Assembly (NCBI RefSeq): GCF_023155745.1
Contig: NZ_JAKNUS010000005.1
Span: 186,001-250,000 of the forward strand
DNA: 64,000 bases
Direction of reading: 5' to 3'
Source of the DNA: Microbacterium kunmingense
GTDB taxonomy: Bacteria; Actinomycetota; Actinomycetes; Actinomycetales; Microbacteriaceae
The notes beneath the pieces are model-generated. The model saw only the letters and a program-made list of their open reading frames with translations. It searched no databases and was not told where the DNA came from. A program made the translations under genes and the position numbers. Shown piece by piece: positions 42,786 to 51,377 of this stretch. The first letter of the stretch is position 1. The number at the start of each line of letters is the position of its first letter.

Positions 42786-45242
42786 GGCGGGCGCCGCGGC
42801 GGCAGGTTCGAGGCGGACCACGACCGACTTCGACGTCGGTGTGCCGCTCACGTCGGCGACGGAGTCCAGCGGCACGAGCACGTTCGTCTCGGGATAGTAG
42901 GCCGCGGCGTTGCCGCGCGGTGTGGGATAGGCGACGACCCGGAAGCGCTCGGCCCTGCGCTCCTGGACCGCACCGTCTGTCATCGTCCACTCCGAGACGA
43001 GATCGACCAGGTCGCCGTCGCGCAGCCCCTGGGCACCGAGGTCGTGCTCGTTGACCAGGACCACGCGACGCCCGCCGTGGATTCCGCGATAGCGATCGTC
43101 CTTGCCGTAGATCGTGGTGTTGTACTGATCGTGCGAGCGCAGGGTCTGCAGCAGCAGCCTCCCGGTCGGGATCTCGGGGTACTCCAGGCGGTTCGCGGTG
43201 AACATCGCCCGACCGGTCTCGGTGGCGAAGGTGCGGGCGTCGCGGGGTCCGTTGGGAAGGATGAAGGTGCGCCCCTTGGCGATCCGCGCTTCGAAGTCCT
43301 CGAATCCCGGCACCACGCGCGCAATGTGGGCACGGATCAGCGCGTAGTCGTTCTCCAGGGCGGACCAGTCCGCGTGCGGCACGTTGCGGGGACGGTCGAC
43401 CCCGGCGGGGTCGGAGCCCTCCCCCTCCACCGTGTCCCGCTCCACCTGTCGCCGATCGATCTCCTCGGGCGCCGGCTGCGCCGCCAGCGGCGGCGTCGCG
43501 GGCGAGGCGTCGGCTGCGCCGCCGTCGCGGTCGTCGAAGATCAGCCGGCACAGCCGCGCGATGATCGCCACCTCGCTGAGAAGGTCGTCCGAGGGCGGGG
43601 CGAGCCTCCCGCGGGAGGCGTGCACGGCGCTCATGGAGTCCTCCACCGTGACCCGCTGCTCTCCCCCGCCACGGCGGTCGCGATCGGTCCGCCCGAGCGT
43701 CGGCAGGATGATCGCGCGTCGACCGGTCACCAGATGCGAACGGTTGAGCTTGGTGGAGACCTGCACGGTCAGGTCGGTGGAGGCCAGCGCCGCTTCGGTG
43801 ACGGCGGTGTCGGGGGTCGCGCTGGCGAAGTTCCCGCCCATCGCGAAGAAGACCCGCACCCGCCCGTCGCGCATCGCGCGGATCGCCTCGACGGTGTCGT
43901 AGCCCCACTCCCGGGGCGCCGCGAAGGAGAACTCGCGATCGAGCGCGTCGAGAAACGCCGTGGAGGGCTTCTCGTAGATCCCCATCGTGCGGTCGCCCTG
44001 CACATTGGAGTGACCGCGCACCGGGCAGACCCCCGCGCCCGGGCGACCGATGTTCCCCTGGAGGAGCAGGACGTTGACGACGTCGCGAAGGGTCGGCACG
44101 GAGTGCTTGTGCTGGGTCAGGCCCATCGCCCAGCACACGATCGTCGCCTTGGAGGTGCGGACGGTCTCGGCGACGTGGCGGAGCCGCTCCTCGGCGATTC
44201 CGGTCGCGACGACCAGCTCCTCCCACGGGACCGCGGCGATCGCGGCCCGATACTCTTCGAAGCCCGAGGTGTAGGCGTCGATGAAGGGGCGATCGATCAC
44301 TCCGCCGTCGCGGTCCTCGATCTCGAGCAGATGCTTGCCGATGGCCTGGAAGAGCGCCTGATCGCCCCCGAGACGGATCTGCACGAACTGATCGGCGATC
44401 CGCGTGCCGCCGAGGATCATCCCCTTGGGCGTCTGCGGATTCTCGAATCTGATCAGGCCCGCCTCCGGGAGCGGGTTGACGGCGATGATCGTCGCACCCC
44501 GCGCCTTGGCCTTCTCCAGCGCGCTCAGCATCCGGGGGTGATTCGTGCCGGGGTTTTGCCCGGCGACGATGAGCAGGTCGGCCTCGTGGATGTCGGTGAT
44601 CGAGACCGTCCCCTTCCCGATCCCGAGCGTCTGGGTGAGCGCGGATCCGGATGACTCGTGGCACATGTTCGAACAGTCCGGAAGGTTGTTCGTGCCGAGC
44701 CCGCGCACGAGCAGCTGGTAGAGGAAAGCCGCCTCGTTGGAGGTGCGGCCCGAGGTGTAGAACACCGCCTCGTCGGGGTCGTCGAGCCCGCGGAGCTCCT
44801 CGGCGATCAGCCTCAGCGCGTCGTCCCACGACACCTCGCGATAGTGCGACGCGCCCTCGTCGAGGATCATCGGGTGCGTGAGACGCCCCTGCTGACCGAG
44901 CCAGTAGTCGTCCCGCTCGCGAAGCTCGGCGACGCTGTGCCGGGCGAAGAAATCGGGGCCGACCCGACGAAGCGTCGCCTCCTCGGCGACGGCCTTCGCC
45001 CCGTTCTCGCAGAATTCCGCGATGTGCCGCTTGTCCTCCTCGGGCCACGCGCACCCCGGGCAGTCGAAGCCATCCTTCTGGTTCACCCGCAGCAGGGTCT
45101 GGGCACTGCGCACGGCGCCCATCTGCTCGTACGACATCTGCAGGGCGTGGAGGACCGCGGGCACACCGACCGCAACCTTCTTGCGGTCGCCGACCTTCAG
45201 GTCGTTCTCGTCGATGTCGGAGGTGGGGGGCTTCGTCGCCAT
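42783..45242 (-). CDS. FdhF/YdeP-family molybdopterin oxidoreductase
   Basis: 819-residue DMSO-reductase-superfamily enzyme of the YdeP group, bis-MGD dependent. N-terminal FDCPGCAWPE (Cys61, Cys64) and FCENG are family marks. The molybdenum-ligand region is NLPDCSNMCHESSG (Cys190/Cys194), followed by CWAMGLTQHKHSVPTLRDVVNVLLLQGNIGRPGAGVCPVRGHSNVQGDRTMG and the C-terminal cofactor domain NTTIYGKDDRYRGIHGGRRVV. An acidic, proline-rich insertion of about 45 residues lies near 585-630. The reaction is unknown; E. coli YdeP is linked to acid resistance. ATG 45242 is preferred over GTG 45248 because TAGCCT (45249-45254) is six bases before it. Confidence 0.92.
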   Translation of the reverse strand: MATKPPTSDIDENDLKVGDRKKVAVGVPAVLHALQMSYEQMGAVRSAQTLLRVNQKDGFDCPGCAWPEEDKRHIAEFCENGAKAVAEEATLRRVGPDFFARHSVAELRERDDYWLGQQGRLTHPMILDEGASHYREVSWDDALRLIAEELRGLDDPDEAVFYTSGRTSNEAAFLYQLLVRGLGTNNLPDCSNMCHESSGSALTQTLGIGKGTVSITDIHEADLLIVAGQNPGTNHPRMLSALEKAKARGATIIAVNPLPEAGLIRFENPQTPKGMILGGTRIADQFVQIRLGGDQALFQAIGKHLLEIEDRDGGVIDRPFIDAYTSGFEEYRAAIAAVPWEELVVATGIAEERLRHVAETVRTSKATIVCWAMGLTQHKHSVPTLRDVVNVLLLQGNIGRPGAGVCPVRGHSNVQGDRTMGIYEKPSTAFLDALDREFSFAAPREWGYDTVEAIRAMRDGRVRVFFAMGGNFASATPDTAVTEAALASTDLTVQVSTKLNRSHLVTGRRAIILPTLGRTDRDRRGGGEQRVTVEDSMSAVHASRGRLAPPSDDLLSEVAIIARLCRLIFDDRDGGAADASPATPPLAAQPAPEEIDRRQVERDTVEGEGSDPAGVDRPRNVPHADWSALENDYALIRAHIARVVPGFEDFEARIAKGRTFILPNGPRDARTFATETGRAMFTANRLEYPEIPTGRLLLQTLRSHDQYNTTIYGKDDRYRGIHGGRRVVLVNEHDLGAQGLRDGDLVDLVSEWTMTDGAVQERRAERFRVVAYPTPRGNAAAYYPETNVLVPLDSVADVSGTPTSKSVVVRLEPAAAAPA

Positions 45243-45248
45243 GCCCAC

Positions 45249-45254
45249 AGGCTA
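45249..45254 (-). promoter_or_regulatory. leaderless -10 box of the YdeP-type molybdoenzyme gene
   Basis: TAGCCT on the minus strand is six nucleotides from ATG 45242. The spacer GTGGGC contains the alternative GTG start, so this element helps choose the ATG. Confidence 0.55.
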
Positions 45255-45289
45255 CCCTCGTGTCGGCGTCCGCGAGCCGGGGTTCCCAC

Positions 45290-47140
45290 TCAGCGGCGCG
45301 CGGTGCCGAAGACGCCGCGGATCACCTCGCGAAGGATGCTCTGCGTCGCCTTCGAGCCGAGCACCCGGTCGATCGGCGACGGGTCGGCACGGCGCGCGGT
45401 GCGTGTCGAGCGTGCGCCGGCGCTCTGCTTCAGCAGGCGCTCGTACTCCTTCTGCGCCTTCCGCTCCGCATCGGCCTGAGCCTTGTCCAGGGCTGCGCGC
45501 TGCTTCGCCAGCTCGGCGTCGATCTTGGCCTGCTCCGCGGCGGCGTCGGCTGCCGCCGCGACCTCGGCGGCGGCGTTCATCCGCTCGGTGAGGATCTCCC
45601 GCGCCGATTCCCGGTCGACGGCTTCGGCGTACCCGGCGAGGAGGGGGGAGGCGGCGACGGTGGCCTGGATCTGCTCCGGAGCCGACGGGCTCATCAGCCC
45701 GAGCGGGGCGCGCAGCCTCGTCCATGCGACGGGCGTGGGGGCTCCCTTCTCGCTCATCACGGTCACGATCGCCTCCCCCGTGCCGAGCTCCTGCAGGACG
45801 CGTTCGAGGTCGTACCCCGAGGTCGGGTAGGTGCGCACCGTCGCACGAAGGGCGGCGGCGTCCTCGGGCGTGTAGGCGCGCAGCGCGTGCTGCACCCGCG
45901 ACCCGAGCTGGGCGAGCACATCGGAGGGCACATCCTTGGGCGTCTGGGTGACGAAGAAGACCCCGACGCCCTTGGACCGGATCAGGCGCACGGTCTGCAC
46001 GATCGCGGCGACGAAGTCCTTCGAGGCGTCGCGGAAGAGAAGGTGCGCCTCATCGAAGAAGAACACCAGCTTCGGCCTGTCGAGGTCGCCGACCTCGGGG
46101 AGGATCTCGAACAGCTCCGCCAGGAGATACATGAGGAACGTGGAGAAGAGCTCGGGCTTGTCGGCGACGCCGGGGATCTCGAGCAGGTTGATGATGCCCC
46201 GGCCGTCGGGCGCGGTACGCAGGATGTCGCGGACGTCGAACTCGGGCTCGCCGAAGAAGACGTCGGCGCCGCCGTCGGCGAAGGTGATGAGCTCCCGCAG
46301 GATCACCCCCGCCGTCGCCGCGGAGAGACCTCCCAGCTGCTTCAGCTCCGCCTTGCCCTCATCGCCGGTGAGATAGGTCAGCACCGCGCGCAGATCCGCG
46401 AGGTCGACCAGGGCGAGCCCGTTGGCATCGGCGTAGTGGAACACCAGGCCGAGACTGGACTCCTGAGTCTGATTCAACCCCAGGACCTTGCTCAGCAGCA
46501 GCGGACCGAAGGCCGACACCGTCGCGCGGATCGGCACACCCGCGCCGATCCCGCCCAGCGAGAAGTACTCCGTGACGGATGCCGCGGGCTCCCAGTCCTG
46601 CCCGATGCCCCGTGTCCGCTCGCGCAGCTTCTCGCTCTCGACGCCGGGGGTTGCGACGCCCGAGAGATCGCCCTTGATGTCCGCGGCGAAGACGGGGACC
46701 CCGCCCGCGGCGATCTGCTCGGCGAGCAGCTGCAGGGTGCGGGTCTTGCCGGTTCCCGTCGCCCCGGCGACCAGGCCGTGGCGGTTCAGCATCCCGAACG
46801 GGATGCGCACCTGCGCGGCCGGCAGTGCCTGACCGTTGACCAGGGCCCCGAGGTCGAGCCCCGGCCCCTCGAAGGTGTAGCCCTGGACGACGGCCGCGAC
46901 CTCCGTCTCGCTGAGCGGCCCCTCCGGCGCGGGTCTGGGCGGAGACGGATCCGCCTCCTCGGCGGGCGGCGTCTCCGGCCGTGCAGCGCCGGCGCGGGCG
47001 GCCGCCGCCTCGGCGGCTGCCAGCGCGGCGCGGGCGCGGGCGGCCTTCAGCTCCGCCTCCGCGGCATCGGCCTCGGCGCGCAGCCTTGCGAGCTCGGCAG
47101 CGGCCACCGCATCAGGATCGGACGACTCCGTCTCGGTCAT
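45290..47140 (-). CDS. HerA-like / DUF853 ATPase
   Basis: 616 residues. An N-terminal alanine-rich coiled coil (about residues 10-55) precedes the P-loop domain GLVAGATGTGKTRTLQLLAEQI (about 125), Walker B-like LVFFFDEAHLLFRDASKDF, and a final lysine/alanine-rich coiled coil (about 520-575). DUF853 proteins are hexameric HerA/VirD4-like ATPases of uncertain role, possibly DNA or protein translocation. The start is supported by TACTGT (47147-47152) six bases before ATG 47140. It lies 4 nt downstream of the PAP2 gene. Confidence 0.88.
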   Translation of the reverse strand: MTETESSDPDAVAAAELARLRAEADAAEAELKAARARAALAAAEAAAARAGAARPETPPAEEADPSPPRPAPEGPLSETEVAAVVQGYTFEGPGLDLGALVNGQALPAAQVRIPFGMLNRHGLVAGATGTGKTRTLQLLAEQIAAGGVPVFAADIKGDLSGVATPGVESEKLRERTRGIGQDWEPAASVTEYFSLGGIGAGVPIRATVSAFGPLLLSKVLGLNQTQESSLGLVFHYADANGLALVDLADLRAVLTYLTGDEGKAELKQLGGLSAATAGVILRELITFADGGADVFFGEPEFDVRDILRTAPDGRGIINLLEIPGVADKPELFSTFLMYLLAELFEILPEVGDLDRPKLVFFFDEAHLLFRDASKDFVAAIVQTVRLIRSKGVGVFFVTQTPKDVPSDVLAQLGSRVQHALRAYTPEDAAALRATVRTYPTSGYDLERVLQELGTGEAIVTVMSEKGAPTPVAWTRLRAPLGLMSPSAPEQIQATVAASPLLAGYAEAVDRESAREILTERMNAAAEVAAAADAAAEQAKIDAELAKQRAALDKAQADAERKAQKEYERLLKQSAGARSTRTARRADPSPIDRVLGSKATQSILREVIRGVFGTARR

Positions 47141-47144
47141 GGGT

Positions 47145-47825
47145 TCACAGTAGCGATGCGGGCTGCGCCGCGGCATCCGTTCGCCGTCGCCTTTCTCTGG
47201 CGAGGGGCACGGCGAAGGCGGCGGCCAGCAGCAGGGTGACACCGGCGCCGATGAGCGCACCGCCGAGGGTGTCGCTCAGCCAGTGCGCATGCAGATAGGT
47301 ACGGCTGAAGGCCATGAGCAGTGTCCACGCGGCGCCCACGATCCCGACCCACACCCGAGGGAAGAGCACGAGTGCGATCGCGGCCACGGTCGCGGCGTTC
47401 CCCGCATGTCCGGAGGGGAAGGAGCCGTAATCACTGACGACGATGATGTCCTCCGGTCGCGCCCGCCCGAAGGTCTGCTTCAGCAGCTGCACACCCGCCG
47501 CCGACGCGGCCAAGGAGACCACGAGGAACAGCGCTCCCCAGGGTCTGCGGAACACGATCAAGAGCAGCGCACCGGTCAGGGGCACCACGGCGATCGAGAA
47601 CCACCCCGCGCCCACGACGTTCATGAACTGCGAGAAGGCGGTGACGACGGGCGACGACCAGCCTGCGAGAAGGATGTTCCAGTCCGCATCGATGTCGAAC
47701 GGCTCGTTGCCCCGGGCGAAGATCCAGGCGCCCAATCCGACGGAGAGCGCAACGAGGACGACACCCGCCACCAGCGGCACCGCCCAGGCACGTCGATCGA
47801 TCCTCGGCGCCGTCGCGGTGTCCAT
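47145..47825 (-). CDS. PAP2-family membrane phosphatase
   Basis: 226 residues, about six membrane helices. The three PAP2 motifs are KQTFGRARP, PSGHAGN and SRTYLHAHWLSD. The family dephosphorylates lipid phosphates such as undecaprenyl pyrophosphate or phosphatidate at the outer membrane face. TAGG lies just before the ATG. The stop is followed closely by the HerA-like gene. Confidence 0.9.
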   Translation of the reverse strand: MDTATAPRIDRRAWAVPLVAGVVLVALSVGLGAWIFARGNEPFDIDADWNILLAGWSSPVVTAFSQFMNVVGAGWFSIAVVPLTGALLLIVFRRPWGALFLVVSLAASAAGVQLLKQTFGRARPEDIIVVSDYGSFPSGHAGNAATVAAIALVLFPRVWVGIVGAAWTLLMAFSRTYLHAHWLSDTLGGALIGAGVTLLLAAAFAVPLARERRRRTDAAAQPASLL

Positions 47826-47873
47826 CGGCCTATTCTGCCGCGACAGGCGATCCTCCTGGGGGAGGGCTTGCGC

Positions 47874-49217
47874 TCAGGGCGTCAGTTGTGCGACCGAGCG
47901 GGGCCGGACGACGAACCAGAGGGCCAGCACCGCCAGCACACCGCAGCCGACCATGACGACGGCCATCGAGGTGCCGGTGATGCCCGTGCCCTGCGAGATC
48001 CAACCGACCACCGGGGAGACCAGACCCGCGACACCGAAGTTGACCGCCCCGAGGAGGGACGCCGCGGTGCCCGCTGCCTTGCCGTGGCGGTCCAGGGCGA
48101 GCACCTGGATGCACGGGAAGGTGAATCCGCAGGCCGTCATGAAGACGAACAGGGGGATGACGGTGCCCCACAAGCCGAACCCGAGCTGATCGAGCACGAT
48201 GATCGACGCGGATGACAGCACGAGCGTCGCGGTCGATCCCGCGAGCACCCACTGCGGCCCGAAACGGGCCGCGAGCCGAGAGGCCGTCTGCACGCCGGCG
48301 ACCAGACCGAGGGAGTTGACCGCGAAGAGCAGCCCGTACTGCTGAGCGTCGAATCCGTAGTTCTCCTGGAACAGGAACGACGAGGCCGACAGATAGGAGA
48401 AGAGTCCGCTGAAGGTCATGCCCCCGATCACCAGCACCCCGAGGAACACCCGGTCGCTGAGGACGCTCCTGTAGCGCTGGAGAACCGTTGCGCCGCCCTT
48501 CCCACCGCGGCGCGCCGGTGGCAGGGTCTCGGGCACGAGCAGGATCGCGCAGACGAGCAGGACGGCGCCGTAGACGCCGAGCACGACGAAGAGCCCGCGC
48601 CACGGCATCACGGCCAGAAGTCCGGCACCGAGGAGAGGAGCGACGACCGGCGCCACGCCCGTCACCAGGGCGAGCCGGCTCAGCATGACCACGAGGCGCT
48701 TGCCGCCGAAGAGATCGCGCACGATCGCCATGGCGACGACACCGCCGGCGGCGGCACCGATCCCCATGAACACGCGGGAGACGCTCAAGAGCATCAGCGT
48801 GGGCGCGAGCGCGGCGGCGACGCTGGCGACGACGTGCAGCGCCGTCACCGCGATGAGAGGCACCCGCCGCCCGACCCGATCGCTCAGCGGACCGACGATC
48901 AGCTGCCCGACGCCGAATCCGATCATCGTTCCCGTCAGCGTCAGCTGAATCGCGGCGGCCGTGGTCTGAAAGTCGTCCTCGAGCACGGGGAATGCCGGCA
49001 GGTAGAGGTCGATCGTGAAGGGGCCGAGGGCGGTGAGCGCACCGAGGAGGACGATGTAGAGCACCCGCTTGCGCGCGGGGATGGCGTCGCCCGGATGAAG
49101 CATCACCGGCGCGGTGGCGGGGTTGGCGCCGAGGGCGCGGATCGCGCCCGTGGTCGGGCGCGCGTGGGCGGAGGCGGGCGGGACGATCGGCTGGGAGGCG
49201 GTATCGAGCACAGTCAC
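47874..49217 (-). CDS. MFS drug-resistance transporter, Bcr/CflA family
   Basis: 447 residues with 12 predicted helices. RVLYIVLLGALTALGPFTIDLYLPAFPVLEDDFQTTAAAIQLTLTGTMIGFGVGQLIVGPLSDRVGRRVPL contains the Bcr/CflA motifs D-L-Y-L-P and the loop-2-3 motif GPLSDRVGRR. These are proton-driven exporters of drugs or small metabolites. GTG 49217 is the start; a 40-residue cytoplasmic tail precedes helix 1. A perfect 14-bp palindrome (49310-49323) upstream may be its operator. Confidence 0.9.
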   Translation of the reverse strand: MTVLDTASQPIVPPASAHARPTTGAIRALGANPATAPVMLHPGDAIPARKRVLYIVLLGALTALGPFTIDLYLPAFPVLEDDFQTTAAAIQLTLTGTMIGFGVGQLIVGPLSDRVGRRVPLIAVTALHVVASVAAALAPTLMLLSVSRVFMGIGAAAGGVVAMAIVRDLFGGKRLVVMLSRLALVTGVAPVVAPLLGAGLLAVMPWRGLFVVLGVYGAVLLVCAILLVPETLPPARRGGKGGATVLQRYRSVLSDRVFLGVLVIGGMTFSGLFSYLSASSFLFQENYGFDAQQYGLLFAVNSLGLVAGVQTASRLAARFGPQWVLAGSTATLVLSSASIIVLDQLGFGLWGTVIPLFVFMTACGFTFPCIQVLALDRHGKAAGTAASLLGAVNFGVAGLVSPVVGWISQGTGITGTSMAVVMVGCGVLAVLALWFVVRPRSVAQLTP

Positions 49218-49309
49218 TCTCGGTTTCGTGGCGGGCGTCGCGCCGCTGACACAGGCGGCGGGGGAAGGGCGGAGTCGAGACGTGGCGGCGGGACATGTCG
49301 CACAGCGCG

Positions 49310-49323
49310 TCGAATCGATTCGA
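49310..49323. promoter_or_regulatory. perfect palindrome TCGAATCGATTCGA upstream of the MFS gene
   Basis: The 14-bp sequence is its own reverse complement and lies in the 239-nt gap between the divergent MFS and DUF3105 genes. It is too short in the centre to be a normal actinobacterial LexA box (TCGAAC-N4-GTTCGA). A dimeric repressor of the exporter, for example of the TetR type, is plausible. The rest of the gap shows nothing I can name. Confidence 0.4.
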
Positions 49324-49456
49324 AGACCTCCCGAGTCTAGCGGATGCGAGGTTGTTTACGAGCCTGCTCCCAGGGCTCGCGCCCATACGCGCGCATAAGA
49401 TGGGGGCGTCCTCCTGCTTCGACGCGCCTGTCGCGCCAGACCCGAGAGCCCACGCC

Positions 49457-50179
49457 ATGACCCCGCCATCGTCCTCCCGTCCGTCCGGAAAGCGCGCCAG
49501 CGGCAATCCGGCCACTCAGGCCGAGATCAACCAGACCGTCAAGCAGCAGCGCGAGCAGAAGAAGCAGGAGAAGCTCGCGGAGTATCAGCGGCAGCTGGCC
49601 AAGCGCCGCCGCAGCAAGGTCGTGTGGTGGGCGGTCGGATCGACGGCCGCCGTCGCCGTCATCGCCGCCATCGTGGCATCCATCGTCTTCGCCCCCGCCC
49701 CGCCCCCGACCTACGGAGCGCTAGACAGCACGGGTGCGGAGATCGACGGCGTCGAGACCTTCGAGCTCGCGACCGACCACGTCGACGGCACCGTCGACTA
49801 CGAGCAGACCCCGCCGGTCGGCGGCCCCCACAACGCGGTGTGGCTGAACTGCGGGGTGTACACGGAGCCGCAGGTCAACGAGAACGCGGTGCACTCCATG
49901 GAGCACGGCGCGGTGTGGGTGACCTACGACCCCGCCCAGGTTTCCGCCGACGACATCGAGACCCTCGAGGGCTACCTGCCGTCCAGCCACGCGATCCTCT
50001 CGCCCTACGAGGGCATGGACACCCCGATCGCCGTCAGCGCCTGGAACGCGCAGCTGAAGGTCGACTCGGCCGACGACGAGCGGATCACGGAGTTCTTCGA
50101 GGAGTACTGGCGCAGCCAGAACGCCCCCGAGCCGAACGCGACCTGCAGCGGCGCCATCGACGGCCCGGGCCGTCAGTGA
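49457..50179 (+). CDS. DUF3105 membrane-anchored protein
   Basis: 240 residues. A basic, glutamine-rich cytoplasmic part (NQTVKQQREQKKQEKLAEYQRQLAKRRRSK) leads into one membrane helix (VVWWAVGSTAAVAVIAAIVASIVF) and an outer DUF3105 domain with GGPHNAVWLNCGVYTEPQVNENAVHSMEHGAVWVTYDP. The His/Cys/Glu-rich segment could bind metal. DUF3105 and DUF305 genes are often neighbours, as here, with 10 nt between them. Confidence 0.88.
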   Translation: MTPPSSSRPSGKRASGNPATQAEINQTVKQQREQKKQEKLAEYQRQLAKRRRSKVVWWAVGSTAAVAVIAAIVASIVFAPAPPPTYGALDSTGAEIDGVETFELATDHVDGTVDYEQTPPVGGPHNAVWLNCGVYTEPQVNENAVHSMEHGAVWVTYDPAQVSADDIETLEGYLPSSHAILSPYEGMDTPIAVSAWNAQLKVDSADDERITEFFEEYWRSQNAPEPNATCSGAIDGPGRQ

Positions 50180-50189
50180 TCAGGGGCCG

Positions 50190-50870
50190 ATGACCGACCC
50201 GACCCTTTCGCGCCGCGGCTTCCCGCGGTGGGCGCTGATCGTGCTCGTCGCCCTCGGCATCGCCGCCCTCGCCTTCGCCGTCGGACGTTTCTCGATGTTC
50301 GGTGCCGCCAGCGCCGTCGCGGCGCCCGGCACGGCGTCGGCCGAAGCGGGCTTCGCCCGCGACATGCAGGTGCACCACGCCCAGGCCATCGAGATGGCGA
50401 TGGAGATCTACCGCAAGACCGAGGACGACGAGGTGCGCGCACTCTCGTACGACATCGCCACCGGGCAGTCCGGGCAGCGCGGTGAGATGTACGGCTGGCT
50501 GGTGAGCTGGGGCCTGCCGCAGTCGGGCGGACCGCTCATGGGATGGATGGCCGGCACCGAGCACGCGCACACGGGACACGGCGGCGGAGACGCCGAGGCA
50601 CCGACCGCGGCCGAGCTGGAGGCCGAGATGGGCATGGCGACCCCCGCCGAGCTGGACGCATTGCGCGCGGCGACGGGCACGCAGGCCGACTGCGACTTCC
50701 TCGGCCTCATGATCCGTCACCACCAGGGGGCGATCCCGATGTCGGAGGCGGTCATCGAACTCGGCTCCGAGCCGCGGGTGCTCGCGGTGGCGCAGTCGAT
50801 CATCGAGACCCAGGAGGCGGAGATCGACCGCATGACGAGCATGCAGGAGCGCCTCGGCTGTACGCAGTGA
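50190..50870 (+). CDS. DUF305 exported protein
   Basis: 226 residues. One N-terminal membrane helix (WALIVLVALGIAALAFAVGRF) anchors a ferritin-like four-helix DUF305 domain with two HH-containing repeats, FARDMQVHHAQAIEMAMEI and FLGLMIRHHQGAIPMSEAVI, and a His-rich loop EHAHTGHGGG. The conserved His and Met residues suggest copper or other metal binding. AGGGG precedes the ATG. Second gene of the DUF3105-DUF305 unit. Confidence 0.9.
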   Translation: MTDPTLSRRGFPRWALIVLVALGIAALAFAVGRFSMFGAASAVAAPGTASAEAGFARDMQVHHAQAIEMAMEIYRKTEDDEVRALSYDIATGQSGQRGEMYGWLVSWGLPQSGGPLMGWMAGTEHAHTGHGGGDAEAPTAAELEAEMGMATPAELDALRAATGTQADCDFLGLMIRHHQGAIPMSEAVIELGSEPRVLAVAQSIIETQEAEIDRMTSMQERLGCTQ

Positions 50871-50906
50871 TGTCTCCGGGGAAGGGTTCGCCAGTAGGGT
50901 GAACCC

Positions 50907-51377
50907 GTGAGCGCCCCCCGGAGTGAGGTGGTCGGCCGCGGCGCGGCGACCGGCGAGACACGTCCTCGACGCGGCGTCGTCCTGACCGTCGTGATCGTCC
51001 TCGTCTACGTCGTCGCCTTCGCCAACGTCGCCCTCGGCATCCTCGTACTCCTCAGCCGCTACGACGTCGCCGCGGAGGAGATCCTCCCGGTGTCCCTGCG
51101 CGGCGCGGGCATCATCCTCTTCGGCCTGCTGGTGGCCGCCCTGGCCTCCGCGCTCGCCCGCGGCAGTCGGTTGGCACGGTTGCTCCTGACCGGCTACGTC
51201 GCGCTGCTGGTCGTGCTCCAGCTGGTCACGATCGTCTCCAGCGACTCCTGGGACATCCCCGCGACCGTCCAGGTGCTCGTGCAGGTGGTGGCCGTCGTCC
51301 TCGTCTGGATGCCGCCCGCCTCGCGCTACTTCGTCGCCCGCGAAGGCGAATTGTCGGGCGCCGTCTCCGACGACTGA
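50907..51377 (+). CDS. hypothetical four-helix membrane protein, 156 aa
   Basis: Four membrane helices (about residues 24-48, 62-84, 90-110 and 118-138) and a polar N terminus; no known family recognised. The GTG start is supported by TAGGGT (50895-50900) six bases upstream. The 3' end overlaps the 3' end of the convergent P-type ATPase gene by 52 bp. Confidence 0.7.
   Translation: MSAPRSEVVGRGAATGETRPRRGVVLTVVIVLVYVVAFANVALGILVLLSRYDVAAEEILPVSLRGAGIILFGLLVAALASALARGSRLARLLLTGYVALLVVLQLVTIVSSDSWDIPATVQVLVQVVAVVLVWMPPASRYFVAREGELSGAVSDD

Noticed and set aside
42297..44654. A 785-codon plus-strand frame opposite moaB and the molybdoenzyme
   Set aside because: Composition is typical of antisense to high-GC genes (Gly/Arg/Asp/His-rich without motifs), and the opposite strand has full family signatures.
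49310..49323. LexA (SOS) box
   Set aside because: The actinobacterial box is TCGAAC-N4-GTTCGA (16 bp). This palindrome is two bases too short in the centre.
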